Assembly (NCBI GenBank): GCA_947177525.1
Contig: CAMWUW010000005.1
Coordinates: 1-64,000, forward strand
DNA length: 64,000 nucleotides
Reading direction: 5' to 3'
Source of the DNA: an uncultured Bacteroidales bacterium
GTDB taxonomy: Bacteria; Bacteroidota; Bacteroidia; Bacteroidales; UBA932
The notes below the pieces were generated by a model. That model worked only from the letters and a program-made list of their open reading frames with translations, was not told the origin of the DNA and ran no database searches. This document shows positions 7,517 to 17,243 of this stretch, piece by piece; within the stretch, counting starts at the first letter, position 1; every line of letters begins with the position of its first letter. A program made the translations under genes and the position numbers.

Positions 7517-9826
7517 TTACAGGGCCTGGCTGACCTTGATGACAGAGGGCTTGATTTCGGTTTCAAGCGTAGCCCTTATGTCACGTGAGGATGCTCCGGC
7601 CTGGAAAATGTAATTTCCGCCTTCGACTGTCCATGCGTTCTGCTCCTGGTCAAATGACGCGAGGTCCGCATCTGCCACTGTGAGGGTAATTGTCTGCGAC
7701 TCTCCCGGCTTCAGCTCGCGTGTCTTGGCAAACGCCTTGAGTTCGCGTACAGGCTTGTCCATTGTGCCCGCAGGTGCTGAGACATAGAGCTGGACTGCTT
7801 CCTTGCCGGCGAATTTTCCGGTGTTGGTGACAGTTACAGTCATCTTGGTAACGCCAGCTGAATGTGAGATTGCAGGGCTTCCGTACTCGAATTCAGTATA
7901 GGACAGGCCGTATCCGAAAGGATATGATACCTCTATTCCGGCCTTGTCAAACCAGCGGTAGCCGACATAGATGCCTTCCTCATATTCCGTATAGTCCACA
8001 TTGCGCACTTTCTCGCCCTTGTCAGCGTCAAGCGTCTTTCCGAACATGCCGAACTCAAGATCCACAGGGAAGTTCTTTGAGGACGCGTGGTCCTTGTAGG
8101 CCACAGGGAATGTCATTGTAAGCTTTCCGGAAGGGGACGCATTGCCTTTGAGCACGTCAGCGACACTGTTTCCTCCCTCCTGTCCTGCCTGCCATGCGCA
8201 AAGGATGGCGTCAGGAATGCCTTTCCATGAGGCTGTCTCGATGACGCCGCCTATGTTGAGCACGACAATGGCCTTCTTTCCTGCCGCATGGAACGCCTTG
8301 CATACCTCACGGATAAGCTCCTGCTCTTTTGCGGTGAGTGAGAAGTCTGACACTTTCCTGTCCAGGAATTCTCCTGATGTGCGTCCTATGGTTATGATTG
8401 CCGCGTCATTCGCGGAAACGGATGATGCAAGCTCCGCCTTTGACGGCACTATTTCTCCGGCGCGGTTCTTAGGCATGAACATGGCCATAGGATTGTCGCT
8501 CTTCGGATTGAGTCTTTCTGTTTCTTCCGCTATATACTTGAGATACATCTTCTCAAGGGACTTGTCCACTTTGTAGCCCGCATTGGACAGGCCTTCCTGA
8601 AGTGACACCGTGTATGCGCGGTTGACATTGCCTGAACCTGTGCCTCCTGCGATGAAATCGTAAGATGTGGTTCCGTAGAGGGCCACGTTCTTTATCTCGG
8701 ATGAGAACGGAAGCACGCCGTCGTTCTTCAGGAGCACCATTCCCTCTGTAGCGGACTGCCTTGTTACCTTGGCATGTGCCTTGAGGTCCGGATTGTTGCT
8801 GTATTTGTATCCCTTGAACCTTGGAGAAAGCATTATCAGCTCAAGTATCCTCTTGACATTGCGGTCGAGGACTGCTTCGTCGAGAGTTCCGTCCTGAACT
8901 CCTTTCACGATGGCTTCGAACTGTCCGTCACGTCCGGGCTGGAGCATGTCATTGCCTGCTTCCATCTGGGCGCACGCGTCCTTTCCTCCGAACCAGTCAG
9001 TCATCACCATGCCCTTGAAGCCCCAGTCTCCGCGAAGCACGCTTGTGAGAAGGTCCTTGCTCTCTGATGTATAGACTCCGTTGAGGTAGTTGTATGATGA
9101 CATCACTGTCCATGGCTGTGACTCTTTCACTGCTATCTCGAAGCCCTTGAGATAGATTTCGCGCAGCGCCCTCTTGCTTATCAGGGCGTCATTGCCCATG
9201 CGGTTGGTCTCCTGGTTGTTTGCCGCGAAATGCTTTATTGAGGTGCCGACCCCGTTTTTCTGTACTCCGTTAACGTATGCGGCCGCTATCTTTCCGCTTA
9301 CTACAGGGTCTTCCGAATAATATTCGAAGTTCCTTCCGCAAAGAGGGTTCCTGTGTATGTTGAGCGCAGGGGCGAGAAGCACGTCTGCACCATATTCAAG
9401 CACTTCTTCTCCGATTGCATTGCCGACCTGCTCCACCAGTTCCTGGTTCCATGTGGATGCAAGGAGAGTCCCGATAGGGAAGTGAGTGCAATAGTAGGTG
9501 GCTTCGTCACCTTCGCGCACCGGATTGATGCGCAGTCCTGCAGGGCCGTCAGCGAGAACTATCGCTGGTATGCCCAGGCGCGGAATCGGATATGTGGTTC
9601 CGGCCGCTCCCGGTACGAGGTTCCTGGTTTCACCGATGACAGGGGCGTCTCCGCTTGTTCCTGCCATGCCGGTTCCGATGACAAGATGGGCCTTCTCCTC
9701 GAGGGTCATGGCTCCGATTACCTTGTCGATGGATGCCTTTCCGAGCTGCGGGTCTCCTTTTGGCCCGCATGAGAGCATTGCCGCTGCCGACAATGCCATC
9801 ATTGCTGTTTTCATTATCATGTCCAT
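7517..9826 (-). CDS. Glycoside hydrolase family 3 lipoprotein
   Basis: Start ATG 9826 is chosen because it lies one base after the stop of the preceding esterase gene and gives a short lipoprotein signal (ALSAAAMLSC20). A longer frame from 9952 would run into that esterase. The 769-residue product has the GH3 barrel with KHFAANNQETNR (about 198-209) and the nucleophile D277 in GMVMTDW, the second alpha/beta domain, and a C-terminal fibronectin-III-like domain (YTEFEYG onward). Lipidation suggests attachment to the outer or periplasmic membrane face, where it would trim oligosaccharides. It is a paralogue of the GH3 at 3904. Linkage and sugar specificity cannot be assigned by eye. Confidence 0.93.
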   Translation of the reverse strand: MDMIMKTAMMALSAAAMLSCGPKGDPQLGKASIDKVIGAMTLEEKAHLVIGTGMAGTSGDAPVIGETRNLVPGAAGTTYPIPRLGIPAIVLADGPAGLRINPVREGDEATYYCTHFPIGTLLASTWNQELVEQVGNAIGEEVLEYGADVLLAPALNIHRNPLCGRNFEYYSEDPVVSGKIAAAYVNGVQKNGVGTSIKHFAANNQETNRMGNDALISKRALREIYLKGFEIAVKESQPWTVMSSYNYLNGVYTSESKDLLTSVLRGDWGFKGMVMTDWFGGKDACAQMEAGNDMLQPGRDGQFEAIVKGVQDGTLDEAVLDRNVKRILELIMLSPRFKGYKYSNNPDLKAHAKVTRQSATEGMVLLKNDGVLPFSSEIKNVALYGTTSYDFIAGGTGSGNVNRAYTVSLQEGLSNAGYKVDKSLEKMYLKYIAEETERLNPKSDNPMAMFMPKNRAGEIVPSKAELASSVSANDAAIITIGRTSGEFLDRKVSDFSLTAKEQELIREVCKAFHAAGKKAIVVLNIGGVIETASWKGIPDAILCAWQAGQEGGNSVADVLKGNASPSGKLTMTFPVAYKDHASSKNFPVDLEFGMFGKTLDADKGEKVRNVDYTEYEEGIYVGYRWFDKAGIEVSYPFGYGLSYTEFEYGSPAISHSAGVTKMTVTVTNTGKFAGKEAVQLYVSAPAGTMDKPVRELKAFAKTRELKPGESQTITLTVADADLASFDQEQNAWTVEGGNYIFQAGASSRDIRATLETEIKPSVIKVSQAL

Positions 9827-9827
9827 A

Positions 9828-11024
9828 CTACTTGAAGAGCATAGGTACGAATTCGGTGAGGTAAATTCTCCAGTTCTTCCAGATGTGTCCCTCTCCTGTC
9901 TCGTAGTATTTATAATCATAGCCTTTGCTGTCAAGCAATGCACGGTACTCATTGTTTGCCTGATAGAGGAAGTCCTTGTCTCCTATGGCAATCCAATAGA
10001 GTGCGGGCTTTTTTGCAAATTGTGTTGCAAGCTGTTCCTCAATGTTCTGATATACTGGTGATTTTGCGTCTTTGCCCGGCATTATGGCTGCAGAGAAGAG
10101 ACCTACATAGTTGAACATGTCAGGATAGTACTTTGATATGTGCAAAGAGTGGTATCCCCCCATTGAAAGCCCTGCGATTGCCCTGTGTTTCTTGTCCTTA
10201 TAGACTCTCCAGTTGCTTTCGACGAATTTCACCACGTCTGGGAATGACATCTCGAACGCTCCGTCCATCATGCCGCGCTGCTGCATTCCTGGTATGCGCT
10301 CAAAGCCTTCCACGCTTTCTCCAGGGGCAGCCTGCTCTCCTGCATTGCCGTTTGTCATCACTACAATCATCGGCTCGGCCTTTCCCTGTGCGATGAGATT
10401 GTCAAGAATCTGTGCGGTCCTTCCGAGTGCAATCCATGCCTCCTCATCACCGCCTGCGCCGTGGAGCAGGTAGAACACAGGATATTTCTTGCTCTTGTTC
10501 TGCTCGTAGCCGGCAGGCGTATAGACTGTGAGCCTGCGGTTCATCTTGAGTGACGGGCTTTCGTACCATACCCTTGTCACGCTTCCGTGTGGAACGTCAT
10601 TCACCTTGTAAAGGTCTGCGCGTCCTCCGCCGATGATGAACACGTTGGTTACGGACGCCACGTCGCGTATCATATATACGTTTGAAGGGTCACGCATCAT
10701 AAGTCCGTCAACGACAAATGAGTAGCTGTAAAGTTCCGGTGCGAGAGGTGCGGACGTGAACTCCCAAACTCCGTCCTTTTCAATGAGGTCTGCGAATCCC
10801 GGACCGTCGAAAGTACCGAAAGGAGTCTCTATTTTCTGTGTAGGGAGGAAGTCTCCTGTAACCTGTACCTTGACTGCTTTGGGAGCGCGCAGTCTGAATG
10901 TTACGCTGTTGTCCGGGTTGATTTCCGGGGATTTGATCTGTGGCCCTCCCCAAAGGGCCTGCTGTGCCGATGCGCAGATGCCCATGAGCAGTGCTGCGGC
11001 TGCAATGATGATTCTCTTTGTCAT
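9828..11024 (-). CDS. CE1-type esterase with N-terminal Ig-like (CBM48/E-set) domain
   Basis: ATG 11024 gives a signal peptide ending CASAQ. The 398-residue protein starts with an immunoglobulin-like module (about 25-135: VTFRLRAPKAVKVQVTGDF ... LYSYSFVVDG), the early-set fold seen before feruloyl/acetyl-xylan esterases of Bacteroidota. The esterase domain has YPVFYLLHG, the nucleophile S287 in AGLSMGG, an acid in IGDKDF and a histidine in GEGHIWKNW. It probably removes phenolic or acyl esters from glycans in the periplasm or at the surface. It is followed after one base by the GH3 lipoprotein, so the two are translationally close. Whether ferulate, coumarate or acetate is the true leaving group is unknown. 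Confidence 0.88.
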   Translation of the reverse strand: MTKRIIIAAAALLMGICASAQQALWGGPQIKSPEINPDNSVTFRLRAPKAVKVQVTGDFLPTQKIETPFGTFDGPGFADLIEKDGVWEFTSAPLAPELYSYSFVVDGLMMRDPSNVYMIRDVASVTNVFIIGGGRADLYKVNDVPHGSVTRVWYESPSLKMNRRLTVYTPAGYEQNKSKKYPVFYLLHGAGGDEEAWIALGRTAQILDNLIAQGKAEPMIVVMTNGNAGEQAAPGESVEGFERIPGMQQRGMMDGAFEMSFPDVVKFVESNWRVYKDKKHRAIAGLSMGGYHSLHISKYYPDMFNYVGLFSAAIMPGKDAKSPVYQNIEEQLATQFAKKPALYWIAIGDKDFLYQANNEYRALLDSKGYDYKYYETGEGHIWKNWRIYLTEFVPMLFK

Positions 11025-11089
11025 ATCGTTGGTTTTAAATCTGATGCCGAGATCCGGGAACCCCGGCATCGTTTTTCATTTTCCAGAAA

Positions 11090-12511
11090 TTATAATGTTA
11101 CTGCACCTGTATATTTTGCATTGACTGCAGAACTTTCAATAGTGACGGTGTATGTACCGTCATTGCTTTCGACCCTTATCTGGCCGTCTGTGATATGCAC
11201 GGCAGTATTGCCTCCGGAAGCGATTGTCCACCAGCATGTCCCCCAGTTATAGAGAGGGAACCCCCAGCCTATGTCGCCCGGGTCCCAACCGATTCCGAAT
11301 TCACCTTCTGAGACTGTTCCTGCCGTAGCGCATGGCCTGTATGTTCCAGGTTTGAGCTTGCCGTCTTCACTGTAGATGTCGATTGCCAGATAGTTGCCGC
11401 TTCCGCCGAAATCCACTCCGCCCCATGCATTGGGGGTTGACGTTACATCTGCTGTTCCGAGATTAAGCGTGATGGATTTGTTGTCAGGAGACTGTGCGCC
11501 GTTGTAAACCGCTGAGAGGCATTGGGCCAGTTCCGTGTATTCGACTTTCTCACCGTTCACCTGGTCAATCGCTCCATTAAATTCAATCCACAGACCGTTG
11601 CTGTTGTAGCTTATCGTAAATGATGAGCCTGTCTTGGTCACTGTGATGTCACCGGAACTCAGTTTTTCTGCGGAAACCGCACCGTCAGCTACTGACCACC
11701 AGCATGTTCCCCAATTGGTGAATACCATTCCGATTCCCCAAAGATCGCCTGGGTCCCATCCGATTCCCCATTGGCCGGCTCCTGCTTCACCTCCCTTTGA
11801 CGAAGGCTTATATATTCCCGGGGCAAGATTTCCATCGGAACTGTAGATGTCAAGTGCAAGGTACTGGCCGTTTCCGCTCCAGTTGAAGCCGCCCATGCCG
11901 TTGTCAGTTGCATTGACGCCTTCCGTGGCGAGGTTCAGAGTTATGAGATTATTGTTGTACACCGCCGAGATGACTTTCGTGAGCCTTATCGGTTCTGGAT
12001 CAGGTTCATATGTGAGGTTTATGCTTGCATTGACCTTGACGGTGCTTTCGTCTGCCAGCCAAAGAGTTCCGCTTATCTTGTAGCTTCCGTTGTCAGAAAG
12101 GACGGTGATACTTCCGTAGTCAAGTCCTATGCTGTGGGACTGGTCTCCGTTTACAATAGAGAATGCAGAGCCTTCCTGGCCAACGATATAATTGCCTTTC
12201 TGTGCATTTCCGGACGGTGCTGCCGTATAGGCTGCATCATGCAGAAAATATTTGTCCCCGACAAATTTTATGCGTAGCACGGCACCGGTTCCCTGCCAGT
12301 TCCCTTCTGTCCCGCTGATTCCTTCAGTTGCGAGCTCTAAGGTGAATATCCGTACGTTTCCGGATTTTTCGACCGGCTGAGCCAGCACTTTTGTCATTTC
12401 GTATGATTCGGGGGCGGGATATTTCCCTGTGAGAGGTGAAATTGCGTCCCTGACGCATGAGCCGAGTGCAAGAACTGATGCCGCGGCCAAAAACATATAT
12501 TTCAGTTTCAT
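11090..12511 (-). CDS. Surface glycan-binding lipoprotein candidate (SusE/SusF position), three repeats
   Basis: The 473-residue lipoprotein (LGSC19) directly follows susD, the place normally held by SusE/SusF-type surface glycan-binding proteins. It consists of three related modules, about 41-168, 178-315 and 330-473. Modules 2 and 3 share GxYLAxDIYSxDGxLxPGxYxP, then GIGWDPGD and, after a short gap, NWGTCWW; module 1 is a degenerate version lacking the Trp motif. Exposed tryptophans and an acidic loop (WDPGD) are typical of sugar-binding sites, so a glycan-capture role is inferred from position and composition. I do not recognise the module as classical SusE. ATG 12511 is preferred over an upstream codon since it places the lipobox normally. 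Confidence 0.7.
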   Translation of the reverse strand: MKLKYMFLAAASVLALGSCVRDAISPLTGKYPAPESYEMTKVLAQPVEKSGNVRIFTLELATEGISGTEGNWQGTGAVLRIKFVGDKYFLHDAAYTAAPSGNAQKGNYIVGQEGSAFSIVNGDQSHSIGLDYGSITVLSDNGSYKISGTLWLADESTVKVNASINLTYEPDPEPIRLTKVISAVYNNNLITLNLATEGVNATDNGMGGFNWSGNGQYLALDIYSSDGNLAPGIYKPSSKGGEAGAGQWGIGWDPGDLWGIGMVFTNWGTCWWSVADGAVSAEKLSSGDITVTKTGSSFTISYNSNGLWIEFNGAIDQVNGEKVEYTELAQCLSAVYNGAQSPDNKSITLNLGTADVTSTPNAWGGVDFGGSGNYLAIDIYSEDGKLKPGTYRPCATAGTVSEGEFGIGWDPGDIGWGFPLYNWGTCWWTIASGGNTAVHITDGQIRVESNDGTYTVTIESSAVNAKYTGAVTL

Positions 12512-12537
12512 TGTATTTCCTTTTTTAGTTCTGATTT

Positions 12538-14100
12538 TTACCATCCCGGGTTCTGTGTGATATTCTTGTTCAGACGTATTTCTACACCGGGATAAGGAAG
12601 CCTGTTGTGCTTTTGCTTGAAACCATATTTTGACGCGTCATCCCCGTTGTACTTGTTGTATGTCACATGTCCGTTGGAGTCAAGGATAGGGCAGTGCTTT
12701 CCGTTGTCTTTCATCTTGGCCTCAGCGTCTCCCCAGCGGAGCAGGTCCTGGAAGCGTGTGCTTTCTCCGCACAGCTCGACCCTTTTCTCCCTCTTGATGT
12801 CGTCAAGGGTCACTCCTGATTTCTCGGAAGCCTTGGCGCGCCTTCGGATTTCATTGAAATACTTGTCCGCGTTGCCCTGTCTTCCTGCCATTAAGCTTGC
12901 CTCGGAAGCGCACAGCAGAACTTCTCCGTAACGCATCCAGCGTGGGTTGTTGATGTTGCAGAAGAAGCCCATTCCGCCTGCATACTGGCCGTACTGCTCC
13001 TGTAGGACTCTCCATTTCCACATGAAATATCCCTCGTTGATGATTGTTCCGCCGATGTTGATGCTGTGTCCCCTCTCTTTCATCTGGTCGTAAGTTTTCA
13101 GGGAGGCGTTGAGACGGTAGCCGTCTGCTCCCTCGGAGGCCACGAAATCGTCATAGAGGCTCTTTGTCGGGTTGAGGAAGCCCCAGCCTGTGTCTGCAAG
13201 GCAGTCAGCCTTGTTCAGGGACATCTTGTCGGTGCGGTAATGCACCATCACTGCGAAGATTGTGTAGTAGTTCTCGTATCCGTTGTTAGGATTGTCAACC
13301 CTCACGCTTTCGAAGATGCTTTCGCAGTTCTGCTTTGCATTGAAGGAGATGATGTTCTCATAATCGTCATAAAGCCTGTAGAGCTTGCTGTCAATTATTT
13401 CGTCAAAGATGTCGGCAGCCTCTTCGTATTTGTTCTGCCACAGATATGCCTTTCCGAGTATGGCCTGGGCGAACTGCTTGGTGACTCTCCATGTCTTGTC
13501 GTCCGCATTTTTCTTCTCTGTGAGCATGCCTGAGGCAATGGCCTCCGTGAGGTCGGTCTCGACAAGGTTCCAGAGCGCTTCAGTCGAGCCGTTAGGCTGT
13601 GCGTATTCGCTTGGCTCAAGCTCATGGTCAACCAGAGGCGGGTTGCCCCACATGGTGATAAGCTCGAAATATGACCATGCACGGAAAACTTTTGCCTCAG
13701 CTCTTGCACGCTGCATAATCTGGGAGTCTCCGTTTACATGTCCGAGCACTACATTGGCCTTGTAGATAATCTGATAGTAGCTCTGGAACATTCCCTGGAG
13801 GAAACCCTGGTCTGTTCCGAAGGTGAACTCGTTGAGCTGCTCGAGGTCTCCGTTGTCGTTGCGTCCGCCTCCGCCTGCCCAAAAGTCGTCAGTGAGCATG
13901 TTCTTGCCCATCAGATAGTTGAATTCGAGACCGCGCATCTGGAGGTAGCATGCGATTACAGCATTTTCCGCGTCCTCATCGGTCTGGTAATATGTCTCGT
14001 AGTTCAGTACTCCTTTCTGCGGAATGTCCAGCAGTCCGTTGCATGAGCTCAGGAGCATGGCTGCCGCCGCAAATGATGTGATTATATGTTTTGCCTTCAT
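12538..14100 (-). CDS. SusD/RagB-family nutrient-binding outer-membrane lipoprotein
   Basis: About 520 residues with signal and lipobox AAAAMLLSSC20 followed by NGLLDIPQKG, the classic SusD N-terminus. The body is rich in helices with TPR-like segments (FRAWSYFELITMWGNPPLV) and the C-terminal RRRA..RREKRVELCGE..RFQDLLRWG block of RagB/SusD proteins. SusD forms the lid of the SusC transporter and binds glycan on the outer face. ATG 14100 gives a compact lipoprotein signal. An ATG at 14121 overlapping the susC stop by one base (TAATG) is also possible and would add seven residues. The gene lies directly downstream of susC, the standard order. Confidence 0.95.
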   Translation of the reverse strand: MKAKHIITSFAAAAMLLSSCNGLLDIPQKGVLNYETYYQTDEDAENAVIACYLQMRGLEFNYLMGKNMLTDDFWAGGGGRNDNGDLEQLNEFTFGTDQGFLQGMFQSYYQIIYKANVVLGHVNGDSQIMQRARAEAKVFRAWSYFELITMWGNPPLVDHELEPSEYAQPNGSTEALWNLVETDLTEAIASGMLTEKKNADDKTWRVTKQFAQAILGKAYLWQNKYEEAADIFDEIIDSKLYRLYDDYENIISFNAKQNCESIFESVRVDNPNNGYENYYTIFAVMVHYRTDKMSLNKADCLADTGWGFLNPTKSLYDDFVASEGADGYRLNASLKTYDQMKERGHSINIGGTIINEGYFMWKWRVLQEQYGQYAGGMGFFCNINNPRWMRYGEVLLCASEASLMAGRQGNADKYFNEIRRRAKASEKSGVTLDDIKREKRVELCGESTRFQDLLRWGDAEAKMKDNGKHCPILDSNGHVTYNKYNGDDASKYGFKQKHNRLPYPGVEIRLNKNITQNPGW

Positions 14101-14120
14101 TTCAGTAAAGTTTAGTTTCA

Positions 14121-17100
14121 TTAGAATGTGATGCTGAGACCAGCCACAACCTTCTTTGAGGTAGGGTAGTTGCCTTTGTCCACTCCGAGTGCGTTTCCGG
14201 CTCCTGTGATTTCAGGGTCGAATCCCGGGTATTTTGTGAAAGTGAAGAAGTCGTCGAGTGAGGCATATATCCTAAGGTTCTCAACCTTTATTTTCTTCAT
14301 CCAGCGCTGCGGGAAGGTATATCCGAGCTGAATCTGCTTGATTTTGAAATATGCTCCGCTGAATACGCAGGCGTCTGAAGTCATGTACTTGTCCATGTCA
14401 GTGGCTCCGGCCTTAGGTGTAGTTCCTGCGGTATTGGTGGTTCTCCACCTGTTTTCGGTGAAGTATGTGAGTTTGTTGAGCGTATAGTCAGGACGGTTGA
14501 GGCAGCAATAGATGTCGTTGCCTGCCGAACCTGTCCCGAATACGATGAGGTCAAGTCCTTTCCATGCCGCGGTCAGGGTGATTCCGTAGTTGATGTCAGC
14601 CATTCCTTTTCCGATCATGGTCTTGTCCTTGTCGTCTATGGTTCCGCTGTTGTCAAGGTCTTTGAACTTAGGGTTTCCGGTCTCAGGATCGATGCCGTCG
14701 AACTGATAGCCGTAGAAATACCACGCAGGTTTGCCTACTTCAAAGCGTGTGATTGCACCGTATGAATGGAAAGTCGCTCCGTCTATCGCGCTGAGGGTCT
14801 CATGGATGTGCGTTACCTTGTTCTTTAGGGTTGACAGGTTTCCGCGTATGCCGTAGCTGAAGTCACCAACATGGTCCTGCCAGCCGATTTCAAATTCAAA
14901 TCCTGTGTTGGAAATGTTGCCGGCATTGACCGGAGAGGCTGTGTTTCCTACGACGGTTGACGGAGTTATGCCCGTCACGATAAGGTCTTTTGTCTCTTTG
15001 AGGAACCAGTCTGCGGAGAAGCTGAGCCTGTTGTTGAAGAAGCGTGAGTCGATACCGATGTTGGTCTGCTCAGAAGTTTCCCATTTGAGCTCTTTGTTGC
15101 CTGTTGCAGAAGGGGCGTAGCCGTCAACATATTCCAATCCGTTGCCTGTAGGGTATGAACCTGCTGATGTAATGACGGTGGCATATCTGTAGCCTCCGAG
15201 GCTTGATGTCGAGCCGTTTTGGCCCCAGCTTGCACGGAACTTGAGGTGTGACAGCCATCTTCTTGAGTTCATCATGAATTTCTCGTTCGAGATGACCCAG
15301 CCGGCTGATACCGCAGGGAAGTAGCCCCAGCGCTTCTCGATAGGAAGGATGCTGCTGTCCGCCGCATCTGCACGGAGTGATGCCTGTATCAGATATTTTC
15401 CGTCGAACTCATAATTGAGACGCCCGAAGTAAGAGTTCTTTCTTGTGAGCCCCGGCTCGCCGCCTGAGATGCTGTTCGTTGCATTATCTGTAGCATATGC
15501 GAAATACCAGAACAGAGGATCGTCTTTCTTGAATCCGAGCCCGGCCTCAGCATTTCCGCTCCTGGAGCCGTTTACTCCGAAGCTGCGGCTTTCGCTGTAG
15601 CTTGTTCCGAGCATTATGCCGAATTCATGTTTCTTTATGCGCCTGCTGTAGTTAAGGAAGTTTTCCCACTGCCAATATGTGCTTGCGGATGAGCCTGCGC
15701 TGACTGAAAGATAGTCGTTCTTTATCTGGCCGTTTGCATAGTAGTCATGTGAAACGCTGTAGCTTTCTCCGCTGGAGAGGCGGTAGCCTAAGCGTGAGGT
15801 GACTGTAAGGCCTTTGATAGGCATGAAGTTGATGTAGGTTGTTCCGTTGATGTTGTATCCGCGGTTGTATCCGTCAGAGCTGTCGCGCATTATGTAAGGG
15901 TTGACATTCTCTCCTGTGACGAATGCAGAGATTCCGTATATGTTGCCCTTGCCGTCACCGAGAAGAGGTGCATGCGATTTGTCATTATAGATGGCCTGCA
16001 TGTGTGCCGGGAGAGCATTCTCCGGATACATCGGCTTGGTCAGCGGGTCGAGTGTGAGCAGGGATAGCATGTAGCTTCCGTACTCCGAGCCTTCTGAAAC
16101 TGATTTGCTCTTGTAGTATTCCACCTGGTTGTTGGTGCCGATTTCAAGCCAAGGCTTGATTTTCCAGCTTGCGTTTATCATTCCGGTGAGGCGCTCATAG
16201 ATGTCCTTGTCTCCGGCAACGATACCGTTGTTGTTGAGGTATGAACCTGAGATGTAGATTGACTTGTCGGCATCGCCCGCGGAGAATGTGAGATTATGCC
16301 TGTGCATGATTGAGTTCTCGAAGCCGGCCTTCACCCAGTCTGTATTGGTCATGAAATCCCAGTTATTGTAGAATTTTTCAAGGGAAATCAGGTTTGCTTC
16401 GGTGTAGTAGTCTATGAACTGCTCCGAATTCATCATGTGAGGAACTTTTGCCACGCTTTGGCTTGACAGCTGGAAATCATATGTGATTTTCCCGTTGCCT
16501 TTTCCTTTCTTTGTGGTAATGAGGATGACTCCGTTTCCTGCAGATGAACCGTAGATTGCAGCGGATGCTCCGTCTTTCAGCACTTCCATTGATTCAATGT
16601 CGTTTGGGTCGATGCCTGCTATGTCTGATGCTATTCTTCCGTCAACGACATAGAGCGGGTCGCTTGAATTGTTGGAACTTACACCGCGGATTCTGATTGA
16701 CGGTGAAGCTCCGGGCTTTGCTGAAGAACTCAGCACCTGTACACCAGAAGTCTTGCCCTGGAGTGCCTGTGATGCCGATGTGATTGTGCGTGATTCCATG
16801 TCTTCGGATTTTACCTGTGACACGGCTCCGGTGAGAGAACTTTTCTTCTGTACACCGTATCCGACCACGACTGTCTCTTCAAGGAGCTGGGTGTCAGGCT
16901 CCATGCTTACGTTGAGAGTACCGGATGCCGCCTTTTTTTGTATGGTGACATAGCCGATGTAATAGAATTCAAGGACAGCTCCCTCGTCTGCCGTGATGCT
17001 GTAGTTTCCGTCAACATCAGATATGGCACCGTTCTGTGTCCCTTTTTCGATGATGCTTACGCCTGCCATCGGTGCCTTAAGCTCATCAGTGATTTTTCCG

Positions 17101-17201
17101 GTTATCCTTACTTGTGCGAGTGCGCATAGAGGGCCGGCCAAGATAAGGAGCATGGCCAAAGCCGCTCTCCTCATCGCTGAGAATCTGGAATTGTTTCTCA
17201 T
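14121..17201 (-). CDS. SusC/RagA-family TonB-dependent outer-membrane transporter
   Basis: A 1026-residue protein with an N-terminal signal (LAMLLILAGPLCALAQ), a carboxypeptidase-D-like regulatory domain (about 30-105: VRITGKITDELKAPMAGVSI), a TonB-box-like EETVVVGYG near 118, a plug domain containing PLYVVDGRI and GVILITTKKG, and a long beta-barrel ending in LSITF with terminal Phe, the BamA recognition pattern. It imports oligosaccharides across the outer membrane with SusD, powered by TonB-ExbBD encoded elsewhere. It is the second gene of the minus-strand operon, 42 bases after the carboxylesterase. No N-terminal anti-sigma-binding domain is present, which agrees with control by a hybrid two-component system rather than an ECF sigma factor. 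Confidence 0.97.
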   Translation of the reverse strand: MRNNSRFSAMRRAALAMLLILAGPLCALAQVRITGKITDELKAPMAGVSIIEKGTQNGAISDVDGNYSITADEGAVLEFYYIGYVTIQKKAASGTLNVSMEPDTQLLEETVVVGYGVQKKSSLTGAVSQVKSEDMESRTITSASQALQGKTSGVQVLSSSAKPGASPSIRIRGVSSNNSSDPLYVVDGRIASDIAGIDPNDIESMEVLKDGASAAIYGSSAGNGVILITTKKGKGNGKITYDFQLSSQSVAKVPHMMNSEQFIDYYTEANLISLEKFYNNWDFMTNTDWVKAGFENSIMHRHNLTFSAGDADKSIYISGSYLNNNGIVAGDKDIYERLTGMINASWKIKPWLEIGTNNQVEYYKSKSVSEGSEYGSYMLSLLTLDPLTKPMYPENALPAHMQAIYNDKSHAPLLGDGKGNIYGISAFVTGENVNPYIMRDSSDGYNRGYNINGTTYINFMPIKGLTVTSRLGYRLSSGESYSVSHDYYANGQIKNDYLSVSAGSSASTYWQWENFLNYSRRIKKHEFGIMLGTSYSESRSFGVNGSRSGNAEAGLGFKKDDPLFWYFAYATDNATNSISGGEPGLTRKNSYFGRLNYEFDGKYLIQASLRADAADSSILPIEKRWGYFPAVSAGWVISNEKFMMNSRRWLSHLKFRASWGQNGSTSSLGGYRYATVITSAGSYPTGNGLEYVDGYAPSATGNKELKWETSEQTNIGIDSRFFNNRLSFSADWFLKETKDLIVTGITPSTVVGNTASPVNAGNISNTGFEFEIGWQDHVGDFSYGIRGNLSTLKNKVTHIHETLSAIDGATFHSYGAITRFEVGKPAWYFYGYQFDGIDPETGNPKFKDLDNSGTIDDKDKTMIGKGMADINYGITLTAAWKGLDLIVFGTGSAGNDIYCCLNRPDYTLNKLTYFTENRWRTTNTAGTTPKAGATDMDKYMTSDACVFSGAYFKIKQIQLGYTFPQRWMKKIKVENLRIYASLDDFFTFTKYPGFDPEITGAGNALGVDKGNYPTSKKVVAGLSITF

Positions 17202-17243
17202 TTGTGTGTTGGTTATCAGTTAATAAATAAGGTGTTTGCTGTT

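Noticed and set aside
12538..14121. susD start at 14121 overlapping the susC stop
   Set aside because: Possible, but it adds an acidic extension before a normal lipoprotein signal; ATG 14100 preferred.
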